Positions 1-10,860 of a stretch of DNA of 64,000 bases are shown here, piece after piece; the first letter of the stretch is position 1; every line of letters begins with the position of its first letter. The notes under the pieces are model-generated. The model searched no databases and was not told the DNA's origin. It was given only the letters and a program-made list of their open reading frames with translations. This DNA is from Cunninghamia lanceolata. Taxonomy: Eukaryota; Streptophyta; Pinopsida; Cupressales; Cupressaceae. The stretch covers positions 32,180,501 to 32,244,500 of the forward strand of contig BSBN01000213.1 in NCBI GenBank assembly GCA_027924645.1, in the 5' to 3' direction. The position numbers were made by a program, and so were the translations under genes.

Positions 1-381
1 ACTAGGAGACCGCCTCTGTTGTGATCATTCTTCTATTTGTTTCATCATTCTTCTATCTCTCTTCTATCCTCTATTTTATTGTTGTGTGTCATTCCTTAGG
101 GGCATATCATTATGGTTGATGTCTTGGGAGCATCCTCCTACATGGCATTCCTAAGGAACTTGTTTCTCCTCTCTCATTTTATTGTTTACCTTCTTCAGTG
201 ATCCTACCTAGTTGGCGGATGAAGAAAACAAACAAATATTGATACAGATTATGTGTCCCTTCAGCAAGAAAAAAAAAATGGACCTAGTCCATGTATGAAG
301 ATGGGGTTGATATATATAACTAGTGCTTGACTAGTAGAATCACTCTGTGTGATATATCATATTGTGCTATCTCTTGTAACT
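1..381. other. Left flank: older LTR-element 3' UTR-like DNA, no gene
   Basis: No coding frame or protein similarity is visible. A 9-bp inverted repeat (TTCCTTAGG near 95, CCTAAGGAA near 150) lies here. Because the LINE that begins at 399 has a target duplication at both ends, this segment was once continuous with position 14114 onward. It therefore probably belongs to the same old + strand LTR element whose 3' UTR and LTR start are seen at 14.1-16.7 kb. That assignment is inferred from continuity only. Confidence 0.4.
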
Positions 382-398
382 AACATTTTCCAATACTC
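382..398. repeat. LINE target-site duplication, left copy
   Basis: The 17 bases AACATTTTCCAATACTC recur exactly at 14097-14113. The right copy directly follows the A-rich end of the LINE, as expected for target-primed reverse transcription. Direct observation. Confidence 0.9.
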
Positions 399-399
399 A

Positions 400-1229
400 A
401 TGGGATTAGACCCCCTGACCCAGAGGTACATCAGGAGATGAGATCCCCTCGTTTGACCTAGTTGGAAGGAAGAATGTGGGCGATAATTTGGAGGCCAAGT
501 TGGCACACACAAATCCACGGACATCTCCTTTTGGAACAAAACCAAAAGGAATGAGTTCTCTTCCTTCTCTTTTATGTTCTTCGGATCCTATTTCAAGTGA
601 TTTTTCTATGTTTGTCCCTAATTGTGTGGTTGATAAAGGTATATCCCATATGGATCTATTGTTAGTTGGTAAATTTTTGGGCCCCAGGCCTAATATTGAA
701 GTTGTTAGATCCTAGGCCCAACGAAAATGGGGTATAAAAGGGCAGGTGGATATCGCTTCTCTACAGAAGGGATTTTTCACCTTTACAATCTCATGAGAAG
801 AAGGTCTACTAGGTACTCTAGCTGGAGGGCCTTGGGTTATTGGTAACTCTACTTTGGCCCTCCAAAGATGGGAACCAGGCTTTGATGCCTTGAAGAACTC
901 TTTCAATATTGCCCCAATCTAGGTCAGATTACCCAGGTTACCCATGGAATTTTGGGATGAGGAAGTTTTAAGGGTCTGGCAAGTGCTTTTAGTCAGTTGC
1001 TAATGGTGGACCCAATTACGATATCTAGGAAGTGGTTGGCTTATGCTAGGATCTGTGTGATGGTGAACCAATCTACAAGTTTGCCTGCGTCAATCAAGAT
1101 TAAATCTAAACTTGGTATGTGGGACCAAGCCATTGAGTTTGAATCTATCCCTTTCACTTTTTTCCTATGTAAGAAGGTGGGACATTAGGCTAAGAATTGC
1201 CCATCCAAGAAGCCTAAGGGTAGAAAATA
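400..1229 (+). pseudogene. LINE ORF1, 5' part (DUF4283-like RNA-binding protein)
   Basis: Frame 2 runs from about 425 to 965 and continues in frame 1 from about 970 to 1229, so there is a one-base shift near 968. Visible family hallmarks: VGKFLGPRPNIEVV near 670, KGFFTF near 765, GGPWVIGNSTLAL near 825, LPRLPMEFWDEEVL near 930, YARICV near 1035, and a C-terminal knuckle FFLCKKVGHXAKNC (first Cys replaced). In plant LINEs this protein is the ORF1 chaperone/RNA-binding partner of ORF2. Stops lie at 713, 794, 920 and 1186. The start codon is uncertain: an ATG at 400 is out of phase with the main frame. The gypsy insertion at 1230 cuts the frame just after the knuckle. Confidence 0.8.
1225..1229. 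repeat. Gypsy-1 target-site duplication, left copy (AAATA)
   Basis: Five bases immediately before the 5' LTR equal the five bases at 7617-7621 immediately after the 3' LTR. Removing one copy and the element rejoins LINE ORF1 in phase. Confidence 0.85.
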
Positions 1230-2063
1230 TGATGTAGGACCATCCCTGATTCAAGAGTAATCTTGCATCAACCAAAAACATTTGCATTTTAGTTTGTTTG
1301 CATTTCAGTTCTTTCTTTTCCAGTTCAGTTTAGGCAATTTAGTCAGAAGCAATTCAGCTTGTGGTCCAATTTTGGTAATTCACACCTTACAGATCTAGAC
1401 TTAGCATCTAAATTCATTTATCTACATCATATCAAGAATTTAGAGCATTTGGATTAGTTACTAGAAAGTTATCGCTATCAGAAGATCAATTATTTTCTTA
1501 GTGCAGAGCATCCTAACAATTCCTGATAATTAGCTAAAGGAGAAGGCTTGTGGATCATTCCTTGACTTGTGGATCTCAATAAAACATCATCCAATGTCTT
1601 GTGGTTTGTGGCCGACCTTCCCCAAGGGTCCGCATGTTGTTCCATTCATTTTAGGAAGTGTTCTATGCATTTAGGTCTGACTTATCTGTGAACATGTTAC
1701 AATGCTTCATTGGAGTTTGTGACCTTCTTTAGCTGACACAGAGGAATCTATTGGTCCATAAATGATATATAATGATTTAATAGATCCTTAGGAAAGTATC
1801 TATTCACATAAGAAAGATCTAATAGTTTAGATTTGTGCAAAGGAGCTTCAAAGCTTTATCTTGCGCATATATGTAATCAGATCTGTGAGCCGAGCCGAAT
1901 TGTAAGCCCGCATGTTTCCAGCCAGAATGTATTTGAATTCTTTGATATACTAAATGACTAAATCTACATTTGTTCCATTTCTTTGAGTTGTTTCCGTTGT
2001 GTTTACTCTTGCTGCATGGTACAGACAGTTCATTCTGTGAACCCTCCTACCGTGACTACACCA
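1230..2063 (+). repeat. Gypsy-1 5' LTR
   Basis: Begins TGATG and ends CACCA. It aligns along its length with 6853-7616. It is about 70 bases longer because a segment at roughly 1712-1778 is absent from the 3' LTR. By eye the two copies differ at roughly one base in ten, which suggests an old insertion. Confidence 0.9.
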
Positions 2064-2065
2064 AG

Positions 2066-2076
2066 TGGTATCAGAG
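2066..2076 (+). promoter_or_regulatory. Gypsy-1 primer-binding site (initiator tRNA-Met type)
   Basis: TGGTATCAGAG starts two bases after the 5' LTR end. This is the standard plant LTR-retrotransposon primer-binding sequence complementary to the 3' end of initiator tRNA-Met. Confidence 0.9.
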
Positions 2077-2241
2077 TGAAAGTTTGATTCTTTGGAGTGA
2101 ATTAGTGAAGGGGATTCTATAAGATCTTGTTGTGAGAAGATCACCGATCTGAGGCAGGGTACTTGTGCGCAACCAATCACCAATTGAGAGGCAGTTGTCA
2201 CTTGTATCTATTTGAGGCAGTTTGTACTTGTTCCTAGGAAG

Positions 2242-3430
2242 ATGTCGCCGCAAAGAGTTCCTCCTATTGGTACAATGGCTAATAGAATGGATGATATGAT
2301 AGAATTGATAAGAACAATGCGAATTTGTTTGGATGTTGTCAAGGAAGATAGGTGAAGAGGATTGACATCGAGGCCTAATGTTGAAAGTGATGATGAAGAA
2401 GAATTTCAATCTCCTAAACAAACTGGCAAAACCCTAGAAGGTAATGAACAAGAAGAATTAGATCAGGTAAAGATGTTGCAATCTATTTCAAAGATTGGGA
2501 AAAGACCTAGAGTTGATGTACCTAACTATACTGGTAATTTGAATCTTGAAGAATTGATTGACTGGATTAATGATATGGAAGAATACTTTGAATATGAGGA
2601 AATTGAAGATTCAGAGAAGGTGAAATTTGCAAAGACAAAGTTGAAAGGACATGCTGCTATATGGTGGAAAGAAGTTCAGTTGGAAAGAAACAAAAGAGGA
2701 AAAGAAAAGATTACAAAGTGGGACCGGATGGTGACAAAGTTGAAGAATCAGTTTATACCTGCTGACTATGAGTTGGAGTTGTTGAAAAGATTGAAAAACC
2801 TGAGATAAAAGGAGAAATCTGTGAAGGAGTACACTGAAGAATTTCATAAGATGATCATAAGGACAGGACATAGTGAAGAAAGCAAGGAGAAAGTGGCTAG
2901 ATACATCAACAAACTGAGATTGAACATTCAAGAAGAACTAAGCTTGGTAAGGATGACATCTTTGGAAGAAGCATATCAATTTGCCCTGAAGGTTGAAGAG
3001 AAGCTAAATAAGAGACATGATCAGAGATAGAGAGGTAGATGAGCTAAATTTTAGAGAGGAAGAACATTTTCTGGAGGAGACAGATCATTTGTGGAGTAGA
3101 ACAAGTTTGATAGTCCCTTTAAGAAGGATGATAGAGATAACAATGCTTACCAGAGAGATGACAGAATTTTTTACTGGAGAGGAAACCCTAGTGCATACCG
3201 GAATGAAGTATACAAAAGAGAAGGAAGAGGATTTGATAAGAGGACATTCAGAGGTACTTGTTTCAAGTGTGGAGGTGAAGGACATAAAGCATTTGAATGT
3301 AATCAGGGTAGTACAAGCAAGAGGATAGAGAACAGTGGAAGAGCAACCTATATTGAAGAACCTATTGAATCACCTAGTTTTGTTGGTAAACCAGAGAAAG
3401 GAGAATCATTAGTGATGAGGAGAGCACCAT
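2242..3430 (+). pseudogene. Gypsy-1 gag (capsid and nucleocapsid)
   Basis: The ATG at 2242 starts a frame that continues in phase through stops at 2353 (TGA), 2806 (TAA), 3028, 3040 and 3052. The retrotransposon gag core is seen near 2510-2990: PNYTGNLNLEELIDWINDME, then HAAIWWKEVQ, then the RYINKLR region. A CCHC knuckle CFKCGGEGHKAFEC is intact at 3259-3300. Gag forms the virus-like particle that packages element RNA. The start was chosen because it is the first ATG after the PBS in the phase that carries the knuckle. The open frame at 3017-3328 in another phase is a shadow. Confidence 0.85.
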
Positions 3431-5335
3431 TTCAAATAGAAACAAATGAGGAACCATCATAGAGGAAAAGTATGTTCAGAACTAGGTGCAAATCTGGAGG
3501 CAAGTGTTGTAAAGTTGTGATTGATAGTGGTAGTTCAATTAACCTAGTTTAAGAGGAGATGGTGACTAAGCTGAAGTTGGAAAGATTGAAACACCCTAAG
3601 CCCTATCAGATAGTATGGATTCAGGATGATCATAAGGTACTGGTTAGTGAACAATGTTTGGTGAAATTTCATATTGGATCTTATCATGATGAAGTCTTGT
3701 GTGATATTATGCCTATGGATGTTTGTCATATCTTGTTGGGTAGACCTTGGCAGTATGATAGAAAAGCTATACATGATGGGAGAAAGAATACATATACTAT
3801 AATAGAAAATGGGAAAAGAATTACTTTGATTCCTTTAGAAGATGATCCTAAAGATATGCTATGTTGAAATGCTAGAATCTATTTGGTAGATGGAAGGAAA
3901 TTTTTGGATGGTTTGAAATAGGAAAGTATGTGCTATGCCTTGATTCCTAAAAAGCCTGAAGTAGTGAAGAAAGAAATTGAACTGGAGGAGATAAAGGAGA
4001 TGCTGACAGAGTATGAAGACATTATATCAGATAATATACTTGATGGATTACCACCTATAAGGAGTATTAGTCATCACATGGATCTTATACCAGGAGCAAG
4101 TTTGCCTAACAAAGCAACACACCGGATGACACCGACAGAAAATGAAGAACTAAATAGACAGATACAAGAATTGTTGAGGAAAGGTTTGATCAGAGAAAGT
4201 TTGAGTCCTTGTGCAGTACCTGCAGTGTTAGCACTAAAGAAGGATGGAGAATGGAGAGTGTGTACTGACTCTAGAGCAATAAACAAGATCACAGTTAAGT
4301 ATATATTACCTTTACCTAGGATGGATGATATCATGGATTGTTTGAGTGGAGAAAGATATTTCACAAAGATAGACTTGAAGAGTGGATATCATTAGATCAG
4401 AATCATAGAAGGTGATGAATGGAAGATTGCTTTTAAGACAAATGAAGGATCGTATGAGTGGTTAGTGATGCCTTTTGGATTGACAAATGCACCGAGTACT
4501 TTCATGAGATTGATGAATGAAGTCTTGAAGAATTTTTTTGGTAGGTTTGTGATTGTATACTTGGATGATATTATAATTTTTAGTAAGACAAAAGAAGAAC
4601 ATTTGTGGCACATTAGACAAGTTTTGCAGAGGTTGAAAGAGGAAAAATTGTTGATAAACATCAAGAAGTGTAGTTTCATGAAGGAAGAGTTGGTATATTT
4701 GGGATTTGAGATTTCTACAGAAGGATTGAAGATGGACCCTGAGAAAGTGAGAGTGATTATTGAGTGGCCTACACCGGAGAGCATTGGAGAAGTTAGATCA
4801 TTTCATGGATTGGCTAGTTTCTGCCAGAAGTTCATCAGAAATTTCAGTTTAGTTTGTAACCCTATGACAGAGACAATGAGAGGTGACAGGAAGGATTTCA
4901 AGTGGACGTCAGGAGCAGATAAAATTTTTGAGTTGTTGAGTTAGAAAGTGATAGAGCAACCTATTTTGGCATTACCAAATTTCAATAAGGTATTTCAAGT
5001 TGATTGTGATGCTAGTGGAAATGTAATTGGCACAGTGTTAAGTCAAGAAGGTGGACCTGTAGCTTATTTCAGTGAGAAGTTGAATTATACAAGGAAAAAA
5101 TATTTAGTTTATGATCAAGAGTTCTATGCCATAATTCAAGCCTTGAAGAAGTGGAGACATTACTTGTTGCCTAAGGAGTTTGTGTTGTATACAGATCATC
5201 AAGCTTTGCAGTACTTGAACAATCAAGGTAAGTTGAATCAGAGACATATGAGATGGGTAGAGTTCATGCAGAGTTATACTTTGTGTTTAAGCATAGGAGT
5301 GGAAAATCAAACAAAGTTGTTGATGCCTTGAGTAG
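3431..5335 (+). pseudogene. Gypsy-1 protease, reverse transcriptase and RNase H
   Basis: Same phase as gag. The protease active site VVIDSGSSINLV lies at about 3514-3549, followed by HILLGRPW near 3726. RT spans about 4110-4720: LALKKDGEWRVCTDSRAINK, then MPFGLTNAPSTF, then the catalytic YLDDIIIFS near 4558, which is intact. RNase H begins about 4960 with FQVDCDAS and SQEGGPVAYFSEKL and includes TDHQAL near 5198. Stops lie at 3550, 3865, 3919, 4393 and 4942. A one-base loss near 5280 shifts the end of RNase H, where the usual KHRSGKSN motif reads in another phase. Confidence 0.9.
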
Positions 5336-6821
5336 AAGAAGAAACCTGTTGACATAAATGAGAGTTGAAGTGTTGGGTTTTGATGAATTGAAGAACATGT
5401 ATGAGGGAGACACTGATTTTGCAGAACCTTGGAAAGCATACAAGGAACCTGTTGTGACAGATAGGAGTAAGTGGTTAGACTATTTCATTCAAGAAGATAT
5501 GTTGTTCAAAGGAAGTCAGTTGTGCATACCTAGAAGTTCAATGAGAGATAATTTGATCAAGGAGAAGCATAGTGGTGGATTGGCAGGATATTTTGGCATT
5601 GATAAGACAATGGCTTTGGTGAGTGAAAACTATTTTTGGCCTTAGATAAATAAGGATGTTCAGAGATTTGTGCAGAGTTGTAGAGTTTATCAAGTTGCAA
5701 AAGGGAGTAGTCAGGACACTGGATTGTATAAACCTTTGGCAATACCGGAGAGACCTTGGGAAGACATAAGCATGGATTTTGTAATGGGATTGCCTAAGAC
5801 ACATAGAGGACATGATTCAATATTTGTAGTGGTTGACATATTTTCAAAGATGGCTCATTTCATACCGTGTAAGAAGAGAACTAATGCAGTGCATGTCGCT
5901 GACCTATTTTTCAAGGAGATTGTGAGATTGCATGGATTACCTAAGAGTATAGTTTCAGATAGAGACACAAAGTTTGTTGGGTACTTTTGGAAGACACTTT
6001 GGAGGAAGATGAAGACAAATTTGAAGTTTAGTTCTACTTTTCATCCACAGATAGATGGACACATAGAGGTAGTGAATAAGAGTTTGGGAAATTTGTTAAG
6101 ATGTTTGGTTGAAGAGAAAGCCCAAAGTTGGGATTTGATTCTTTCACAAGAAAAGTTTGCATACAATAATTTAGTAAATAGAAGTATCAGAAGAACACCT
6201 TTTGAGATTGTTACCAGAGTGAATCCTAGAGGAGTTGCAGAACTAAGAGACATCAACATGGAAGAAAAGAGAAGTGCAGAAGTAGAAGAATTTGCAGATC
6301 ACATGAAGACAATGCATAATCAGGTAAAGCAACATTTGGAGGATATGAATAGTAAGTACAAAGAGAAGGCTGATGAGAAGAGAAGACATAAGGAATTTGA
6401 AGTTGGAGATGAAGTGATGGTGTACTTGAGAAAAGAAATATTTCTAGTTGGGACATATAACAAGTTGAAGATGAAGTTTGGACCTTGCAAGATACTCAGG
6501 AAATTTGATTCAAGAAATGCATATGAAGTAGAATTACCAGAGACATTGGGTATTTCACCTATTTTCAATGTTTTAGATCTTTATCAGTATCATGAATTAG
6601 AGTTTGGTGATAGAATGGAAGAGGACTTGAAGAAGCAGTTACCGCAACAATCACTGGAACAGATTGAAGACATTTTGGACATTAGAGTTGGATGTAGCAC
6701 TAAAGGAAGACAATACAAAGAATATCTTGTGAAGTGGAAAGGCAGACTGGAAAAAGATTCATCATGGATTTCTCAGGCTGAGGTGGATCGTCTTGGTTCT
6801 CCCCTAGCCCCAGTAAAGTGA
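5336..6821 (+). pseudogene. Gypsy-1 integrase with C-terminal chromodomain
   Basis: Reads in frame 3 from about 5281, with stops at 5355 and 5643. The N-terminal HHCC finger (5565-5690) has one His replaced in LAGYFG. The catalytic core has D in ISMDFV (about 5775), D in VSDRDTKFVG (about 5960) and E in GHIEVVNKS (about 6066). A GPCKIL/VELP fold follows at 6470-6560. A chromodomain then runs at about 6655-6800 (EDILDIRV, YLVKWKGR, SSWIS). Chromodomains direct chromovirus integration to particular chromatin. The last 383 codons (5670-6821) contain no stop, the longest open frame in the window. Confidence 0.93.
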
Positions 6822-6852
6822 GGGACTCCCTTTTTCAATAACCCCGAATGTC

Positions 6853-7616
6853 TGATGCAAGAGCATCCCTGGTTCAAGAGTAATCTTGTATCAACCCAAA
6901 ACATTTGCATTTCAGTTTGTTTAAATTTTAGTTGTTTCTTTTCCAGTTCAGTTCAGGCAGTTCAATCAGAAGTAGTTTTAGCTTGTGGTCCAGTTTTGGC
7001 AATTCACACCTTGTAGATTTGGAATTAGCATCTACATTCATTCATCTACATTATATCAAGAATTCAGATCATTTGGATCAGTTACCAGAAAGTTATCGCT
7101 ATCAGAAGATCAACTATTTTCTTAATGCAGAGCATCCTAACAGTTCTTGATAATCAGCTAAAGTAGAAGGGTTGTGGATCATTCCTTGACTTACAAATCT
7201 CAATAACACATCATCCAATGTCTTATGGTTCATGGACGATCTTCCCCAAGGGTATTCAGATTGTTCCATTCATTTTACAAAGTGTTCTATGCATTTAGGT
7301 TTGACCTATCTATGAACGCGTTACAACTCTTCATAAAATAGATCCTTAGGAAAATAGCTATTCACATAAGAAATATCCGATAGTTTAGATTTGTGCAAAG
7401 GAGCTTCAAAGCTTTATCTTGTGCATGTATGTAATTAGGCCTGTGGGCCAAATTGTAAGCCCGCATGTTGCAGGCCAGAATGTATTTGAATTCTTTGATA
7501 TACTAAATGACTAAATCTACATTTGTTCCATTTCTTTGGGTTGTTTCCATTGTGTTTACTCTTGTTACATGATCCAGACAGTTCATTCTGTGAACCCTCC
7601 TACTGTGACTGCACCA
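6853..7616 (+). repeat. Gypsy-1 3' LTR
   Basis: Begins TGATG, ends CACCA and aligns with 1230-2063. The upstream purine tract is poor (AAAGTGAGGGA near 6815), so the polypurine tract is not clear. The short open frame inside it at 6932-7150 is not considered coding. Confidence 0.9.
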
Positions 7617-7621
7617 AAATA
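7617..7621. repeat. Gypsy-1 target-site duplication, right copy (AAATA)
   Basis: Matches 1225-1229. LINE ORF1 resumes at 7622. Confidence 0.85.
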
Positions 7622-7856
7622 GAAAAAGAAATTAAGCCCTCCCATCTTTGGGGGAGTGGCAACTAGAAGATCTGCTAAGGAAGATTTTGGGTCTGAAAAA
7701 AGAGGACTCAGAAGACCTTCTTCTTTAGCTACTAGGGAAAGGGATAGAAATAAGGATATTGTAAGAGGGATGTAAAAAACTCTCATTGACTTGTGCTCTA
7801 GGAGCACAAACTCAAAAAAATCAGGAAGGTGTTATCCTCGAATATCAAGGGGTTAA
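7622..7856 (+). pseudogene. LINE ORF1, 3' part
   Basis: After one AAATA copy is removed, the 5' part rejoins here in phase at a codon that now reads TAG. The tail is basic: GGVATRRSAKEDFG and SLATRERDRNKD, typical of the disordered C-terminus of plant LINE ORF1 proteins. A stop lies at 7773, and the same phase continues to TAA at 7854-7856. It overlaps the start of ORF2 (about 7814) by roughly 40 bases, which is common in this family. Confidence 0.7.
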
Positions 7857-8430
7857 ATAATAGTCACAAGCATGACCTCTTGTCTAATTTAATCTGGGAT
7901 CATAAGATGGATATTGTGTTAATCTAGGAAACCTAGATGCAGTTGGACAAATTGGTTAAGATAAAGAATGGGTTTTATATGGATTGTGGTCTTCATGGTA
8001 GTAACTTTGAGGGTGCTTTGGGTAGTGTGACTACTCTATGGAACCCATAGACTGTTTTTGGAGTCCCTATTAAGGGGGATTCTAATCAGGTGGTTACTAA
8101 GTTTTTCTATATTAGGGAAGACACCTCTTGGATTATATCCAACATCTATGCTCCTAATGTTAAAATCGCCAGGAAGAAGTTGTGGAATAAGTTGGGTGCC
8201 TTTAGAAGATTGTACCAAGATATTAAGTGGCTAGTCATGGGGGATTTTAATTCCACTCTAAAGGAAGATGAGAAAAGAGGGGGGTCTCAAGCTCCCTTAG
8301 ATAACAGATTTGATTTGATGGACTTTGTGAATGATGAAGCCTTGTTTGACTTGGGGCTTTAGGGAGCCATGTATACATGGTCTAACCAAAGAACTGGGAG
8401 AATCTTATTCAAGTCAAACTTGATCATGCT
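7814..8430 (+). pseudogene. LINE ORF2: endonuclease domain
   Basis: Frame 2. The endonuclease/exonuclease/phosphatase fold is recognised from SSNIKGLNN near 7835, MDIVLIXET near 7905, WIISNIYAPN near 8130, WLVMGDFNSTL near 8230 and [12 protein letters not shown] near 8363. This domain nicks target DNA to prime reverse transcription. No ATG is present at the expected start (an A-run precedes IRKVLSSN), so the start has been lost. Stops lie at about 7925, 7934, 8048 and 8360. A frameshift near 8400 moves the rest to frame 1, with the HxDH-like SDHFPIVL at about 8500. Confidence 0.85.
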
Positions 8431-10860
8431 CTTATTTGCATGGATTGGTTCTTGACCTATTCATGTTCCCTTTCTACTCTTACCAAACTTGGGTCTGATC
8501 ACTTCCCTATTGTTCTCTCTACTAAAAAACTAGGAAGAAGAAAAAGGTTCCCTTTCAGATTTGAAAAGATGTGGCTTCGCCATCTGCAGCTGAAGGACAA
8601 AATTAGAGAATGGTGGGGCATTTATGTGTATGGTTTAGCCATGTGCAGAATAACCAAAAAGCTCCACAATGTTAAGACCAAGGTATATAAATGGAACAAG
8701 TCTTCCTTTAGGCAAATCTTTCAGGAAAAAGATAATATCAAGTCTGATCTGGATAAGATTCAAAAAATGGGTATGAGTCCTAATACCAGGGAGAAAGAAA
8801 TTTATCTTCTTAATAGGCTCCATGGGATCATCACCAAAGAAGAAGATTTCTGGAAGCAGAGATCGAGAGTTTTTTGGCTCAAAAGTGGTGATTGTAACAC
8901 TAAATTCTTTCATATGACGACTATGAAGAATTAGGCTACCAACAAGATCAAGGAAATATTCAATAACAACTGGACTATTTTGAAGGAAGAGGAGATTCAA
9001 AAAGAGGTGGTAGACTTTTTCTCTAACTTTCTAAGCTCTGAGGTCCCTCTTAATTAGATCATGGAGAATCAAATGTTGGAGGTTATCCCTAAGGTGGTGA
9101 ATGAGGGGGATAATAAGATGATGACTATGATTCCTTCGTAAGAAGAGATCAGATTGGTAGTCTTTTCTTTTGAGGGAAATAAGGCCTCAGGCTCAGATGG
9201 CTTCCCCCATTTCTTCTTTCAAACTTTCTAGGACATTGTGGCTAAAGATGTGTGTGATGCTACGAAGGAATTCTTTGGAAGTAGAAATCTACTTAAAGAG
9301 TTAAACTCCACCTTTCTTATTCTCATCCCAAAGAAGAATGGGGCTAAGTCTTTTGCTAAATTTAAGCCTATCATCTTATGTAACTCCTATAAGATTGTTT
9401 CCAAGGTTTTGGCTTTAAGGCTTTAGTTTCTCATTCCCAACATCATTTCTATTCAATAGAGTGGCTTCGTCCCAGGCAGGTAGATTCTTGATTCTATTAT
9501 TTCTATACAAGAAAACATCCACTTGTTAGGTGCTAATAAGAAGGAGGGTTTTCTTCTTAAGCTTGATCTTATGAAAGCTTATGATAGTGTGGACTGGAAC
9601 TTTTTAATTAAAGTGTTGGATAGATTCAGGTTCAATAAGAAGGTCCTTGATATAATTCAGCAGCTTGTGTTGTCTCCTAAGTTCTCGGTGATTATTAATG
9701 GCTCCACTTTAGGTTTCTCCAAAAGCTCTATGGGATTGAGGTAAGGAGACCCTATCTCCCCTTTCCTCTTTGTGGTTGTGGTGGAGGTGCTTGGGAAGAA
9801 TATCTAGAAAGATTTGGTTACTGGATAACTTAAGGGGTTTCACCTATCTTCCTTAGGTCCCTCTTGCTCTCACCAACAATTTGTGGATGATACAATCATT
9901 ATGGGGGATTCATCTTTTATGGAAGCTAGAACTTTAAATCTTATTTTATACAATTATGAGATGGCCTCTGGCTAGAAAATCAGCGTTCCTAAAAGCTTGA
10001 TCTTCTTCCTAAATATGCATGTGTTGAGACAACAGAAGATTACCCGTATCCTTCAGTGTAATGTTTGTAGCCTTCCTTCAATTTATTTGGGGATGCCTCT
10101 CTTTGATAAAAGGATTCCTGATTCTTTTTGGTTGGGATTGTTGGATAGATTCTAGTCCAAATTAGCTGGGTGGAAAGGAGATGTCTTAATTCAAGCGGGT
10201 AAAATCTAATTGATCAAGGCTACTCTCCAAAATATGCATGTCTATTCCACGTCTTTGTTTAAGATTCCTTCTAAGTTTAGAGAAAAAATTGAACAAATCC
10301 AAAAAAGGTTCCTTTGGTCTAGAACTAAGGAAAGGAAGAGAATAGCTCTAATTGCTTGGGACCTGGTGTGTAGACCTAAAATGATGAGCGGTCTTGGTAT
10401 AAGGAAATTAAAAGAATTTAATTATGCTCTCTTGGCTGGGAATGCTTGGCACCTCATGAATGAAAAGAAATAATGGATGGAAATCTTAAAGATTAAATAC
10501 CTTGGTGGCTTTAACAACTTTAGGGAGGCCTTAGAGAGCAATAGTTTCTCAAATGGTTCTAAAATTTGGAGGAACATAACTCAGTCGAGATGCATTATCA
10601 AGCAAGGTACAAAATGGAAGATTGGGAATGGGATGTTGGTTGACTTTTGGGAGGATCTATGGCTTGGTAACACCCCACTTAGTTAGCATGATTGGGCTAG
10701 CCCCCTTAAGGATGTTTGCTCTAGAATTGTTGGCAGGAAGGTGGCTGATTATATTGTTGATGGTAGGTGGAAGAATCTTCTGGAGGTGGATCCACAGATG
10801 GATGACTTTCAAGTCAGCTTGAATTTATTCCATATCCCTTCCTTCCCTAAGGAGGACTAA
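8431..10860 (+). pseudogene. LINE ORF2: reverse transcriptase domain
   Basis: Frame 1. RT blocks in order: NKASGSDGFP near 9180, LILIPKKNGAKSFAKFKPI near 9318, the palm LKLDLMKAYDSVDW near 9556, SSMGLRXGDPISPFLF near 9724, then the catalytic box QFVDDTII near 9878. Most LINEs read FADD here, so this copy has Ala to Val. SIYLGMPLF and the thumb follow at about 10078-10400 (FLWSRTKERKRIALIAWD, PKMMSGLGIRKL). At least nine stops, mostly TAG, lie between 8932 and 10683. Enzyme role: copies element RNA at the nicked target. Confidence 0.9.

Larger units (their letters stand above)
1230..7616 (+). mobile_element. Ty3/gypsy chromovirus (gypsy-1), both LTRs present
   Basis: Complete but inactive element: 5' LTR 1230-2063, PBS, gag, protease, RT, RNase H, integrase with chromodomain, 3' LTR 6853-7616, and a 5-bp target duplication AAATA. 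The chromodomain after integrase assigns it to chromoviruses. Coding sequence is one frame (frame 1) from gag to RNase H, then a one-base loss near 5280 moves integrase to frame 3. About 14 in-frame stops are seen. It is inserted in ORF1 of the LINE, so it is younger than that LINE. Confidence 0.93.

Noticed and set aside
3017..3328. 103-codon frame overlapping the end of gypsy-1 gag
   Set aside because: The other phase carries an intact CCHC knuckle and continues into protease, so this is a shadow.
6932..7150. 72-codon open frame in the gypsy-1 3' LTR
   Set aside because: Broken in the 5' LTR and composed of regulatory LTR sequence.
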